Source: Rattus norvegicus (lineage: Eukaryota > Chordata > Mammalia > Rodentia > Muridae). From it: DNA of 64,000 nt. Position 1 is the stretch's first letter. Each line of letters starts with the position of its first letter. Below the pieces are notes generated by a model. It worked only from the letters and a program-made list of their open reading frames with translations, ran no database searches and was not told the DNA's origin. Positions 10,781 through 23,367 of this stretch are shown here, piece after piece. The stretch covers positions 9,989,001 to 10,053,000 of the forward strand of contig NC_086023.1 of the NCBI RefSeq assembly GCF_036323735.1, given 5' to 3'. The position numbers and the translations under genes are program-made.

Positions 10781-11819
10781 TTATAAAAAAGCTATAATGC
10801 TTTCCATCACCTTCCCCCCCAAATTCACATTCATGTTAAAGAACTCAGTGTCCAACTTCTCAGCACTTATGAATATCATACAAGCATAAGGAAATAAGAC
10901 ATCAGCAATATCACAAATGCAATGCTGGCTATTTAAATACAGTCAAATCTCTATCATTTACACAAATGGATTCAAATTACTAACATATGTTTGCATGTGG
11001 TCTCTCAGGTGCATAACAAATATTAGTTGGTGTAAATACCAAGTCAATTTTAATAAGTACTATTTGTACAGAGTCTGAATTGTGCTACATGCTAAGTACA
11101 AATTTGTTGAACTAATTAAAACTATAAAGTCACAATGCATACATTAACATAGCCAAGCAAAAGTGTTAGTATATCCTCTTGTACATTTTTTCTGTAAATA
11201 TAGTATCAAGTTTGAGTGTCGATTGACCATCATGTTCACCAACCAGGCTGTTTCAATAACGAAATCAAAAAGTATCCATTTTAGGCTTTCTTGTACCTGT
11301 GCTTCAAGTGCTTCCTGAACAGGTTACTGGATGCTCTAAATGTGTTATTTCCATGTGTATGGTTCAGATTACTTTTAACAACATGATTAAAAGTGATTGG
11401 TTCAGGATAGCTTCAATCAATTAATCCATTAATTAATCGAGTTCATTAAATCCATCAAAAAGTTGAGTTCTCAACTGAGTGGACAATAGAAGGCAGGAGT
11501 CTAAGGGAGGGAAAGCTTCACTAGCAATCTGCCTTTCAGGGTATATTTGTCCTTGACCCCCTCTTGTTCTTTCTACTCAGCTGGATGAGGTGACCAAATC
11601 TGCACTTTCTTCTGCTTCCCACCATGAAGTTCTGCCTTCCTGGGGTTCAGAAACCACAGAGCAAAGACAAGTACACTGAAGTCCCCCAAATTGCCATTCA
11701 AAACAAGCCTGTCCTCTTTCTAGTCAGATATTTTGCCATCCCAACAAAGGCTAGCAAACACACCATGCATGGCCGCACACTACTCTAAACACACAATAGA
11801 CTTGTCTCATGTAGAGACA
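10781..11819. other. unique A/T-rich sequence with a TAAT-rich cluster
   Basis: No repeats or exons recognised. At 11415-11450 a dense run of overlapping TAAT/ATTA cores (caattaatccattaattaat) could bind homeodomain proteins, but A/T-rich DNA gives such motifs by chance. Confidence 0.35.
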
Positions 11820-12310
11820 GCGTCAGCCGGCTTTATTAGCCCATGTTACTAATATTCAAATTATAAAAATGAGCTTATTTCCATCTTTATTCAACAAGCA
11901 TTCTTTGGATAACAATTGACTTTCTTTGTACACCAACGCACACTGGCACTTAAACAGACCCTAATTTTTAAAGTCTGTGTGGGACCAAGGCATTTGTTGC
12001 AAGCCTTGCTGGTGCTTACTAAAGTCTGTGTGACAATTACAGTCCTAATTGTCCATTAGTAAATGGCCGTTGTGGTTTATTATGAATAGATCACTCTCCC
12101 ATTCACCTTTGTTCATTTGCTGTGGAGACACCTGGAGGGAGGATCATCTTGCAGCATCCTGATAGGCCATTGTTCATCGCAGGCTGACACATATGGTGCT
12201 AATGGCAGGAACAATTAAAGGCATAGATAAAGTCATGAGAGGTGCCTGGGAAGACAAAGCAAGTGCCATTATATCACTGGGTGAAAGAGAAGACTCTTTC
12301 ATGAAGCAAC
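11820..12310. promoter_or_regulatory. candidate conserved noncoding element
   Basis: A repeat-free block of mixed composition with many intact-looking short motifs. Examples are ggctttattagccc, tttgttcatttgctg, gtgctaatggcagg and aacaattaaagg, plus E-box-like and ATTA cores. It contains no long open frame and no splice-site pair. The texture resembles mammalian developmental enhancers, and the call is by appearance only. Confidence 0.3.
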
Positions 12311-14105
12311 AATGGAAACCAATATGGTATCCTTTTATGTTCCTCGCCAGGAAGAAGAAGCCAGAAGAGCTGAAACCAAGTTATGTATTAAGCAGAAAGG
12401 CAAGGAGGAAGAAAGAATGAAGGAGAAAGGGGAGGGAAGAAGAAAGAACCCAATTTCCAAAATTCTTAGTGACCAAGTAATCTTTCTTTGCTTTGGCTTA
12501 GTCATACTATATTTTGCTTTAAGGTTTACTGCTAACAGTGATAGATCTGTCATTTTAAATTGATTGGCAGCTTTCTTATCTCTAGTTCATATACAGTTAA
12601 GTTTCTTTTACATACAAACCCCATCTACAGAGGAAGAGCGAAAAGGTGTAAGAAAGCTCAGAACGATCTCTGTTTTGAGAAGCATGTCTTTACACCTCAT
12701 TAGTAAGATCAGAAAAGTAGCTGGGCTTGTATTATCTCTCAAACTTTACATATGTGTGCATGTTAACTTAAATAGAAAGGCGATTAACATGTTGTATATG
12801 CTTATAATCAAATGGTGCATGTTAGACATAGTTGGGAAAAAATATATGACTCCATCATGACTTGGGAATGTTGGACGGCATGCTCCATGTTTATGGAAGT
12901 TCCCACTAGTAAACGAATTTAAGGGCATTTGAATTCTACTATGTGAGTTCCATATTGACATTTCCAATTAAGAGACATATCAACTATGGTTTCAAAGTAG
13001 AATATAACTCTAATCTATTTATAAATAGAACTCACATATGTGTTTATTCATAATAGAAGTCACATCTCCTAAGGTAGCAGATTATCTCCAAAATCAGTAA
13101 AATTCGATTTGTTCCTGAGGTGTCTATTCCCTAATGAAGGCAATAAATAGTATTCCCATCTTTTAGAAAAATATAAAGTTGATGCCTAATTTCCTCTTTC
13201 TTCCACCCATTAATCCCATAGCCTTTTGCCCATTGCTCACTAATTACAATTAGCATCTGAACATTATTGAATGCCACACATGAATGCAAGGAAGCAACAA
13301 CTAGGCTATGACATAACCTTCTATTCTGACATTCTAATAAGTGGATGCATTTCAATTATTTATGATATACTATAACATGCCAGTAAATGCTTTCTAATGC
13401 TTTTTGTAAAGGCAATGAAGTGTTGATAATTTTAAAACTCTTAGGTCTTGTTATTAAGTTGTTCACTAGAAATGTAGTGAGGGCATGGATTGAATTATGA
13501 GAATTAGATCTCTGGAACTGCAATGTCAGAGCCATTGCAAGGTTACTATTTCTGTAACTAATTGTCCTAGGAAGGACTTCATTTTATCCTGTGCTGACAT
13601 CATTGCTCTTACATTGCTCCTTAGAAGGGACTTCCTTCACGTTATCAGTAAAAGCCACATGCCTCTTTTATGTTCATTCCAGTGACTCACATTTTGGGAA
13701 AGATCCTACCTCTCAATGTGCCAGTAATGGATTGAGTCCCTTTGGATCAGTAATTTCAGTTTTCTAGACTCTTGCCATTCGGAGTGTAGTTGGAGTTTAG
13801 GTTGTTGTTGGTGTCTGACATTGGGCACCCAAATAAGTGACTGTCCCATTGTGGAGAACAGCTCACTCTGACTTCTTGCTTATAGGCCTGTGGTTGGAGA
13901 ACTCTTGCCGTCAGCCTAATGCCCCTGACCTGATCCCCCAGCTCATTACTAGACTTTCATCCTTACCTGCTTTAATATGTTTCCATGACCTGCCCAAGGT
14001 TCATTCATTCTCTATTCTGGACCCTCCCTTCCCAATCAGATCTTTCAGGGAAACCACTCATTTTGGTCCCATCTTGTAGAGTGGGAAGAAAATCTGATGA
14101 AAAAA

Positions 14106-14109
<4 letters not shown>
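12311..14109. other. unique sequence with a purine-rich patch
   Basis: 12345-12450 is rich in GAA/GGA. The remainder is A/T-rich single-copy sequence with no family or exon recognised. Confidence 0.4.
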
Positions 14110-14137
<28 letters not shown>

Positions 14138-14138
14138 T
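14110..14138. repeat. (CA)n microsatellite
   Basis: About 14 uninterrupted AC units follow an A-rich run. Confidence 0.95.
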
Positions 14139-14466
14139 ACTGTGAGTTTTATTTGATTTATTCTTTAAATTAATTTCAAGACATTTAGAATATTATATTG
14201 ATAAGTAAAAATAAGATACAAAACTGCCTAAATGAAAATTTATTAGTATTTGTTTGAAAAAGTAGTTCTTAAAATTGAATTAAAATCCAGCTGCTTAGAT
14301 ACACTAATAAGCTATCATTGTTTTAATAAGTGCACATAGCTAACATCTGCCACAGTGTATCACATACACCATCTGATTCCACACTGGAGAGGATGGTGAA
14401 GTATGTGCAACCTTACAGTCCCTTTTTTATTTGCTCCTAATAGCAAACTCTCAAAGCAGGGCATTG
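14139..14466. other. unique A/T-rich sequence
   Basis: Nothing recognised. Confidence 0.4.
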
Positions 14467-14560
14467 TCTTAGTGCTTTTCCTGTTACTGTAATAAAATAC
14501 CCAGGCAAAGCAGCTTAAAGAAGAGAGGGTTGTTCTGGTATCCAGTCTGTCATGGCAAGA
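14467..14560 (-). mobile_element. fragment of an ERVL-class LTR (3' end)
   Basis: gtcttagtgcttttcctgtt and ctgtaataaaataccc, followed by gcagcttaaag, is the reverse complement of the 3' end of MLT2/RMER15-like LTRs ('..aagttgct..tattttatcacagcaacagaaat..aactaagac'). Only about 95 bases are recognisable. Confidence 0.5.
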
Positions 14561-14715
14561 ACATCAAGATGTTAGGAACTTCTAACTGCCGGTTAAATTG
14601 CTCTCCACAACCAGAGAGCAGAGTTAAAATTAGGTCATTAATATTCAGGATTTAAATCATCATCTTTCTGACTCTAAATATTCACTAAACTATGTCGTAA
14701 AATTTTTAAAAAGGG

Positions 14716-15140
14716 TGTCTTTTATCCCCACTAGATCCGGTACCACAGTGCCCCATGATAGCTGATAGATATCTTGCCAGAAGCACACATTCCAACTCCG
14801 TGGCAGCCAGTGTTTCTGCCGCCATACACTCTCCCAAATTCTCCACAAGAAAGAACGCACAACACAATAACCTCTGACCCAATTGATAAGATATAATTGC
14901 CCACCTAGACATACAGAGCCCTGTACACATCCGTCCCTTAAGAGCATTCATAACAACCTGTAAATACAGAGTGGAATCTCAACCTCAGCCTCCATGTTCT
15001 CTCCACGGCTTCTCCTCCGTCTCCTTCCATTCAACTCTCCTCCTCTTCCCTCAAACTTTTCTCCCTCCCATCCTTCCTTCTCGTCCAGTGACAGGCCTCG
15101 TTCTATCCTGTACCCGCCCTCACCTGTATGACATCCTACA
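14716..15140 (-). repeat. solo LTR or LTR fragment related to the 5.3-8.8 kb provirus
   Basis: It shares the block ctctgacccaattgataag with both proviral LTRs, then a collinear series (cataacaacctgta, ccatgttctc, gtgacaggcctcgtt, cctcacctgtatgacat) and the same terminal cctaca at 15135-15140. The other end is plausibly tgtctttt at 14716 but differs from the provirus. No duplicated flank is seen, so it may be partial or a sister family. Confidence 0.6.
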
Positions 15141-16391
15141 AAACTAGATTCTGAAGCATTAACACTGTGAGCATGTCCCTTGACATACAATTTTGTAGTG
15201 GATGACTTGTTTCTACTTCTTGACTCCATGGATGAGGCTAAGTATTTTAAGGTGTAATCACTAGTCACTTTAAGGTCTGCCACCAGAGGTGTCAGGTCAC
15301 AATTTTGTTTCCTAGAAGAGTTACATCACATCTTTGGGAATCAATAGTTTAATGCTAAAATTATGAATAAAATAAGAAAAACTGAACTAATACTCTTTGA
15401 CTCAAAGCTTTATGTATAATAGTCATTTTGCAAATAAGGGGAAGAATGGAGATGATTTGGTAAGTTGTTTCTGAACTATCCTCCTATGTTGAGCAGTGTC
15501 TTACCCTAAGCATCTTAATCCCTTCATTTCTACTAATTTCCTCCTTGATTTACTGACACCGTCTCCTACTCTCTTGATGCCTTATGCAGTATGGAAGTAA
15601 CATGGTCTCCATGGTGTGCATGACCTGGTCATTTATACTGTCATCCGGAAGATGGCTTTGTTTTAAAGTAGCACTGGCCTTTGACTCAGATGCAGAGCTT
15701 GGGGTTGCTGGGATGGCAGCTTGATGGCGTGACACATATTCCAGACCTGCAGCTTACCTGTGCTACCAATTGTCTACAGTTAGAGCATAGAGCATACAGA
15801 AATTATTCAGGGGAGATGAATGTCTCATAAACAAGATTAACGATTCGCTTACAAAGTCACTGATTCCCCAAACCAAATTTTTGAATGATTTACTGAAGGT
15901 TTTGATGCCCAAAAGATGAATATTCAGTACCAATGTATGACTTCAGTTTGCACCCAAATTATTCTTCTTTTGATCACATTGGTTCTGCTTGGCCTCGCTT
16001 TAAAATTTGTTAGGGAAATCAGCACTGGTCAGTTTAATTTCCAAAACCGCCATGCCATGTGTTTGAGAGGTGGTGGTGGAATGGAGTTGCTGTTTCTCAA
16101 CTGTGCTCACAAAATCCCTCCTCTCAGTGGGAACCCATTTTCCACACAGAGTGGTCCTCAGTGTGATGTGCACACCCAGACATCCTGAAAGGGCTGACTT
16201 ATCACCCTACACCCGGCACAAGACAATGAGCTCTGTGGAGGATTTCCCGCAGTAGCAGTTCTAGAACACAAAGACGGCAGAGAAAGGGGAAAGGGAGAGG
16301 GAGAGAGAAGAGGAATAGATTTTTATCTGTTGTTTCTTTTCTTACAACAAAAGATTATTAGCTAATATAGAAGTCTTTTTCTGTTTCTCTT
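15141..16391. other. unique sequence
   Basis: No exon or repeat family recognised. A GGGAAA/GAGA purine patch lies at 16276-16312. Confidence 0.4.
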
Positions 16392-16490
16392 TTTGTTGTT
16401 GTTGTTGTTGTTTTGTTAGTCTTTTGAGACAGGCTCTCTCACAGTGTGGTTTATATTGGCCTCAAAATCATGGTAATCCATCTGCTGTCC
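16392..16490 (-). mobile_element. B1 SINE fragment
   Basis: (GTT)n from the A-rich tail is followed by ttttgagacaggctctctcacagtgtggttta and ggcctcaaa, which is the reverse complement of the 7SL-derived B1 right part. It is truncated and diverged. Confidence 0.7.
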
Positions 16491-16845
16491 ATTTTGCTTG
16501 TCCCATTTCTAAAGAGAATCTATAACGATGTATTGCTGTGACAACTCTCTGGGATGCAGGAAACCATTATTGCAAGGAAGTTCATGCACTGCTATCATTT
16601 AAACTCCTTTAACATGTTACACCTTTAAAACACATAAAGTAACTCAAGAATATGTAATATATAAAGTAGCTCCAGAACATGGCAACACTCTCCACCTACT
16701 ATAGAGGTGTACTGTTAACCCAAAGAAGCAAACATAAAATTTATAAGTTATAAATAAAGGCAGTAGTAGTTCTGATTGACTATATGTCAGGCTCTTACAA
16801 GATTTTTTTTCTCTAACTACATTCTTCTACAACCCTGTGGAGAAA

Positions 16846-16906
16846 ACCTGGGGCTTAACCCATGCTAAGCAACCACCTTACCACCTCAGTCACACCTCTT
16901 GGCCAG
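16846..16906 (-). mobile_element. possible ID/B4-type SINE fragment
   Basis: cccatgctaagcaaccacctt and accacctcagtcacacct resemble the reverse complement of ID ('gctaggcaagcgctctaccactgagc'). Short and diverged. Confidence 0.45.
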
Positions 16907-19897
16907 ATTACAATTTATTTTAAATTTAACTTTCAAGTCTTGTAAGAGCTTTCTAGTTCATCTGTTTATCTGTTTTTAATTAAGTAGATTATAGACTGTT
17001 TAAGGAATTATTATGTTTCACCCCCCCCACACCCCCAGAGAGCCTAATGCAGTACTTGGTAAACAACAGATTAAAATTAACAAATAAATCACATCTCCCA
17101 TCTTTATTTACTGGATGGACTTCAGGAATAAGATACCAGAAAGACATGGGACTAATGGCTAGACCCCTGAAAGATGGGCAGAAGTTGAGGAGCGATAGCT
17201 GGTGTGCTCCTGTCCATGACAGGAGTGTGTACAAATGATTGTTAGCAGTGCAGATGCTCTCTGCATTTCTGTCTCCCTCCCATGCCTTCATGTCCTACTA
17301 GTTAATTGAATAAAACCTGTAGGCCAGGCAGAGAGGAGTATAATTCAATTCTATCACTAAATTCTATCAGTAAAATTATATAAAATTATACTGCATTAAC
17401 TCTATATTAATCATAGACTCAATCAACAGGATTGAAAGGCAAAGCAAAGCTAATCGATTTATTAAGGATATTTTATGCTTTTTGGACCTATTCCTTAAGC
17501 TTCTTCATTCAAAGCTAATTTGTTTGAAAGCTTTACCACTCTATCTGAAAGATAGTGGGCTCCGGGGTTCTCAGAGTCTGTGTATATGCACCCAAAAGTA
17601 CTCACCACTAGTGGCCTGCTTATGAATGGACGAGGGAGCTTCACCCCAGCTAAATAGGCTTTCCCAGCTCTGACACTCTGAAGCCAGCACTGTCGATGAA
17701 ATGAATGAGACATAATTACATGTATTCCCTCGCGCCTGTGCGCACACAGCACACCTAACATGCACTTCCCCACTGAGACCTCTGTATAAATGCAGCTGTC
17801 TCTATATTTTGTATACATTTCAGAGGAAGATGTTCCATTGTAAGTCACCCTCCAACAGGAAGAACATAGGATTAGATCTTGTTGCTACTTTTATTTGTTG
17901 TATTTTTTGTTGGATTATGTTCTTGTATTATAGAGGAAAATATGAAGGACTTGGTAGCCTAGGTGATATTTCACTAAAAGCAAGCTAGCAAAAATATGTA
18001 TTTATTTATCCAATGGCATGTATAAGTAATGGGAGAAAAAATGTCATCCTACTTGTACACTTCAGTTGGCCTCAGTGCACTCACAAAAGTTCAACACTTA
18101 CTTACAATAAATGAAATACCAGCGGGGCCTATCGATGATACATGGACCTGAACTAGTATGTCAAAGAAATCAGGTTTGATATTTTAACCAGGATTATGAT
18201 AAAACCTTTCACTGTTTGGGCTAAGAAACAAGCATTTAAAAAAATAGATAGTCCTTAGAAAACATTGTTAAATCTCTCAAATCTGATGCCCCGTTGCCCA
18301 TACCCAGCACCTGTGCCGTGACCCTGCAAGTTAAAGTCTCCAGGACACAAGGTGGGTGGCCAAGAGAATCCACTAGGCCATTGGGGTTGACCCCAATTAT
18401 CTTTTATTGTAAATGGGCCATATGTCAAATTCCAAGATAAATTGGAAACATTTGATCCATCTCCTGTCCTGGATTGATCTTGGAGCTCACTTTCCATGCT
18501 TTTAGGCCTCTCATTTAGGACCCTTTGTCTTTGTATTTTCAGGAAAAGGCGCACTTGCCTTTATTGGCTGAAGAAGATTGTACTCTAAAGAATACTTTGA
18601 AAAGAAGAGACTTTAGAAGCTGGAGCATACTCTGTGGAAAAATAGCAAAAAATGGCCACACCCAAAATTTAAATGGCCACACACAAAATTTAAGATTATT
18701 TTTACACCGACTTCTTCATTGGAATCTACAGAGAAAAAAGGAGAAAACAAAATTCATTACCATGCTCACCCATCCGTGATGGTGGCTTCAACAAATCTCC
18801 CTATTTTCCCAAGCAAATATCTGCTACCTTCATGCAAACCAATACAAATAAATACCTCACACAGGAAAAACAATGCCCTCGTGGGCCTTTAAGGTATATT
18901 TGGAACAATGTTTTCATAAGATAGCCTACTAAACCAGCTACAGGACTTTGATTTATTCAAAAATGAAAATAATATTAAACCAACATGATCCAGAAGCAAA
19001 TAGATACTGCATGCATACTCCAGACAATATGATTTTCATAAAACAATTTGACATTAAAACTAAACAGCTTAGCAAAATAGGACATTCACGCCCCACCCCC
19101 CACCCCCAATTACCGTGGACCACAGCAACTCCACGTGCACGTCTAAGTTTTAACCACATATTTACTGTCTGAGGAAGGGCCCTGCAAAGCAATGCTTTTG
19201 ACTTCAAATTAAGGACAAAATGAGATTTTTATTTTATCATCTAATTTGAAAGGGGTTTTGTCAACTTCACCAAGCACCTGCAATTAGAGAATGTGTACAG
19301 TTTATTAAGTGCGTTGTCTCTCTTTGTTTTTCTTTTCTATTCTTTCTGTTTTACAGGCTTTTCTATGGACATTAGCCTGATTGATTGCCTTGAAACTCTA
19401 TGGCCACATTTGTATTCATTCAATTATCGCCGAGTCATTGGTTCTGAAACCAGAGTTCTCATTTCTGCCCCGCAGAGGACACAAACAACTGCTTTTTGCA
19501 GTGGGAAGACAGCACAGAGCAGAACAGGGATGCAGTAAGAAAGCAGGAGCTCGGTGACCAAGACGGGAGCCGGCTGTCATAAGAGAAAGCCGAACCCTGC
19601 TCACTTCCTGTTCGACCTCAGGTGCTTCTTAATTTTGAATTCTGTGTCATGAAGGAGTGATGAGAAGTAGCTGTCATGCTAATGGCCTCACGTGCCCTCT
19701 GGGTGCCCTTGAGTCACCCCTAGTCATATCCACTGACTGCCTCCTCTCTGTTCCAGGCCTATTCCTCTCATGTGACCCTGTCTTCTTTCTGATGTGCTTT
19801 CCTTCTCTGGTGCTATCCTGTGTGTTATATAAACCCACAAAGAGAATCACTGGATGCTGAGGAAGAAAATGTTGAAACATTTAATTTACCTTAAAAT

Positions 19898-19900
<3 letters not shown>
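16907..19900. other. mostly unique sequence with possible conserved blocks
   Basis: No repeat family recognised, except a C-rich run near 17022-17037 and a 21-bp duplication at 18648-18693 (aaatggccacac..aaaattt twice). The blocks at 17500-17820 and 18250-18550 have the mixed, CpG-containing texture of conserved noncoding DNA. Near 19340-19360 a pyrimidine tract ends in ttttacag like a 3' splice site, but I see no supported exon after it. Confidence 0.35.

Positions 19901-19950
<50 letters not shown>
19901..19950. repeat. (CA)25 microsatellite
   Basis: 25 uninterrupted CA units, preceded by a single ta. Confidence 0.97.
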
Positions 19951-19953
<3 letters not shown>

Positions 19954-20984
19954 CTAATGGTTTTTCCACAGTAAAGCATTAATAATAAGAACGAAACAAG
20001 ATCCTCATAGTGTCAGTGGTCATTAATGATGTATTCATTACCAAAATGTGTAAGCGTGAGACCAATGATGTATTCCTATACAAATGAATTAAAATATTAA
20101 ATAGTGGGAATATATGATGAATTTATTTTCCTTAGCAAGCTGGCCCTTTTTAAGGACTTGTTTCTGTGAATAGTATCTTATTTAGGAGACCTAGAGGCTT
20201 TGGCCACATGAGTCATCACAGTCCTTACACTGATGCTTTAAAAGGAAAACAAAAGAGAATTTTAATTTCACGAGAACGACAAGATAAAGTGACCATCATT
20301 GGGACATAAGAAAAAAAGTAACCAATTGTTAGGCTCCTAATTGTTTAGCCAGTCATGATTTCAATATGACCTAAAATACATGACATTATATGTTTATAAT
20401 AGAAATATAAAATCTATTTTGAAAAGCAGTTTTCTGAAGTTTCGGGGAGAGAGTGAACTGGTTCATGCAGTAATTACTATCATCCTGACCTTTATCACCA
20501 ACCGTGCCACGGACCCAGAGCCGGCATTTACGATGACCTCGAGATAGATGATAGGCTTATTATGCACATAGGCTCCTCAAGAAGCATTCTGAACCTTAGA
20601 AGCAGATTCCGTACTAGGAAAACATCCAGTTGGTGATCACAAGAACCCTAAATTAGAAGCTCCCACTCTGAGGTATGTACCCAAGGTGCTTCAGCATGCA
20701 GACAGGTAAGCCCTGGCTATTACACAAATGATTCCATCTTTAGGACCAGTCTTCATGTAGCTATGAGGTGAGGGTCCCTAACAGACTTACACTCCGAAAA
20801 ACTATTGCTCGGTATAAATTAGCAAAGTGAATCAAATGATTTATAGTTAACTCAGTCATTATTGACACATACAACTTTTCAAAGAAATATTATGTGTTCC
20901 CTTAAGATTGAGGGACAACTTGTTTAAAAGGTGAAATATGATATTCCATTTACAATAGGCTAGAATCCTGTGTTATAGAAAAAT
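19951..20984. other. unique A/T-rich sequence
   Basis: The 12-mer aatgatgtattc occurs twice, at 20025 and 20064. No family or exon recognised. Confidence 0.4.
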
Positions 20985-21156
20985 AAGGGGAAATGGGGGA
21001 AAATGCAGAGAGGGCATGAAAGAGGAGAAAGAAGAGAAGGAGTAATAAAGAGGAAGAGAGAAAAAGAGGGAGGGAAAGAGGAACCAAAGGAGGGAGAGAG
21101 GACAGGGAGGGAGGGATGAAGAGAGGGAAGGGAGGGAGGGAAAGAGGGAGGGAAAA
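20985..21156. repeat. polypurine (GGGA/GAGA)n tract
   Basis: About 170 bases are almost entirely A and G on the plus strand, with GGGA and AGAGA units. Confidence 0.9.
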
Positions 21157-21740
21157 CATCAGATAAAATCCAGAATATATTCTTTTATGGTCTCTGTTTT
21201 CTTGTGAAAAGTTGTGTTCAAACCTGTAAAACCATGTATAAACATAAGGCGTGAGAAGAGTCAGAGTCTGTTTAACCCAAGCTCCAAATGCTGGCTCTCC
21301 AGGTGCAAATTGCCACAATGACACCAGTATCTTCATTGTCTTTAGAAATACATTTTAAAATTGTAATGGCTACCCAAAGCAGAAATCTTATATTCTCGTC
21401 ATTGCTATTTTATGACAATCCCTTAGAAAAATAAACTCTAATGTCCTCCCTCCACTATAACCTGGCAGTCTACTTCAGTTCAAAATACAAACTCATTTAT
21501 TGAGCCCCAGCTCAATGTGCTCTGAGCAGAATTCCAAGGGTCAGGAAGGAAAAATAAGTGATCGGAATTTCTTGAAAAGGGAGAGAAGCAGCAGGTGGGT
21601 TTTGTCAAGTGGAGCACTGGACCCAGGGAATGGGATGATGAAGGACACAGGAAAGCAGGTTGAAGCTAAAGTATTAAAGAACACATATTTTGTGAGAAGA
21701 AACTGGAAGTTTAATTCAGCAAAAGAGAATTACCATCAAG
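21157..21740. other. unique sequence
   Basis: Nothing recognised. The open frame running into the following TG repeat is a by-product of the repeat. Confidence 0.45.
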
Positions 21741-21794
21741 ATGTGTGTGTTTGTGTGTGTGTGTCTCTATCTGTGTGTCTGTGTGTCTGTGTGT

Positions 21795-21839
<45 letters not shown>

Positions 21840-22125
21840 TGGTGTGTGTGTCAGTGTATGTATATGTATGTGTGTCTATGTGTGTCTATGTCTGTCTGTG
21901 TGTGTTTCTGTCCATGTGTCTTTGTGTGTGTGTGTATATGTGTGTAAGTATGTATGTATGTGTGTGTAAGTATATGTGTATGTCTCTGTGTATGTCTGTG
22001 TGTGTCTATGTCTGTGTGTGTGTAAGTATATGTGTATGTCTATATGTCTGTGTGTGTGTTTATGTATGTCTGTGTGCTTATATATGTGTGTGTACATATG
22101 TACATGTCTGCATGTATATGTCATA
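21741..22125. repeat. long compound TG/TGTC/TATG microsatellite
   Basis: About 385 bases of TG units interspersed with TC, TATG and TGTCTATG variants. The purest (TG)n is at 21806-21838. The cysteine/valine-rich open frames over it are simple translations of TGTG and are not genes. Confidence 0.95.
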
Positions 22126-23040
22126 TGTGTTCATTTTGCTCCTTGGTTGGCTTGTGGTCACTGGTTTTTTTCTTGCTGTTCATTTAGAAGAAATATGTTG
22201 AGGTTTGAATTGCTTCCTACATCCAAGTCTATCTAACTGACCTTTTAGAGTTGGGGAGTACAGTGAGGAGAAATAAAACCAGGAGTGAGGCTGGGAGGAA
22301 GGGACCGATGAGTGCTGATGATAAAGAGGACAGCCATGACAAATGAAGATACAGCTTGTGTGACAGCAGCAGAAATGGGGAAGAAGGGAGACAAAGAGAA
22401 ACAGGTCAATGACACCTGGTCAATGGCTCAGACTTGAGGGTATAAACAGTGTCCTGATTTTGAGCCCTAGGCTAGGGCTCCCTGAACTGAGATATAGAAG
22501 CCTTTGAAGTAGATTTGGAGGGGACAGCACATTCCATTCAACGTATGTAACCCAAGGTTCCCCAGAGCACTCTAGTACAAGCACACTGGAAGCTTAAGAG
22601 AAGCAGAAACTAGACATGCAAATCTAGAAGTCTCTCCATAGCTGAAAGCCTTGACAAGGATAAAATGCCTTGATGATACGTTGATTCTGAAAGAAATGTG
22701 GAGATAGAGGAGGTGGACCTTAACTGCAGCTGGGTTTCCTGGATTTTGAGTGCACTTGTCCCAAGGTACCCAAACCTTCCTTTTGTTTTCCCCAACTCAT
22801 TTATAACCCAAACACTCTTCTATCATTACCCCATTGGACACAGTTGTTATTCAGACATTCAGACAAGAATGAGTGATTACAGTTACCTTTGGCTTTCCTT
22901 GACCTCCAAATTCTAAAAACTGTTCTTCATGGATGTATCTTTTGGCAACTCCATCCCTGAGTAAAGGCCTCCACTATATCTGATAAGAGCTGTTGAGACC
23001 TAGCCCCAGGTGCGCTTAGCATTCCTGCCCCAATCCATTC
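22126..23040. other. unique sequence
   Basis: No family or exon recognised. Confidence 0.4.
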
Positions 23041-23367
23041 TGTCTTAGGTTTTCCTGCTATGAACAGACACGATGACCAAGGAAACTCTTCTAAAAGGAC
23101 CACATTTAATTGGGGCTGGCTTACAGGTTCACAGGTTCAGTCCATTACCATCAAGGCAGGAAGCATGGCAACATCCAGGCGGTCATAGCACTTGAGGAGT
23201 TGAAAGTTCTACATCTTGTTCAGCAATCAAACAAAAGAAGATTGATTCTTCCATGCTGGGTGGGGCTTCACAGCCCAGCCCTACATTGACCCACTTCTTC
23301 CAACAAGGCCACACCTCCTAACAGTGCCATTCCCTGTGTATGGGTCAAGCATATTCAAACTACCACA
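23041..23367 (-). mobile_element. rodent LTR-like dispersed repeat
   Basis: It carries the characteristic rodent phrases tttaattggggctggcttac, ggttcagtccattaccatc, aacaaggccacacctccta and cagtgccattccctg, with a body that reads in antisense. I recognise it as a common murine interspersed repeat, probably LTR-derived, and am not sure of its family name. A related copy in sense orientation is at 53918. Confidence 0.75.

Noticed and set aside
21500..22201. 233-codon plus-strand open frame rich in Cys and Val
   Set aside because: Most of it is the translation of a TG/TC microsatellite. The non-repeat head has no protein signature.
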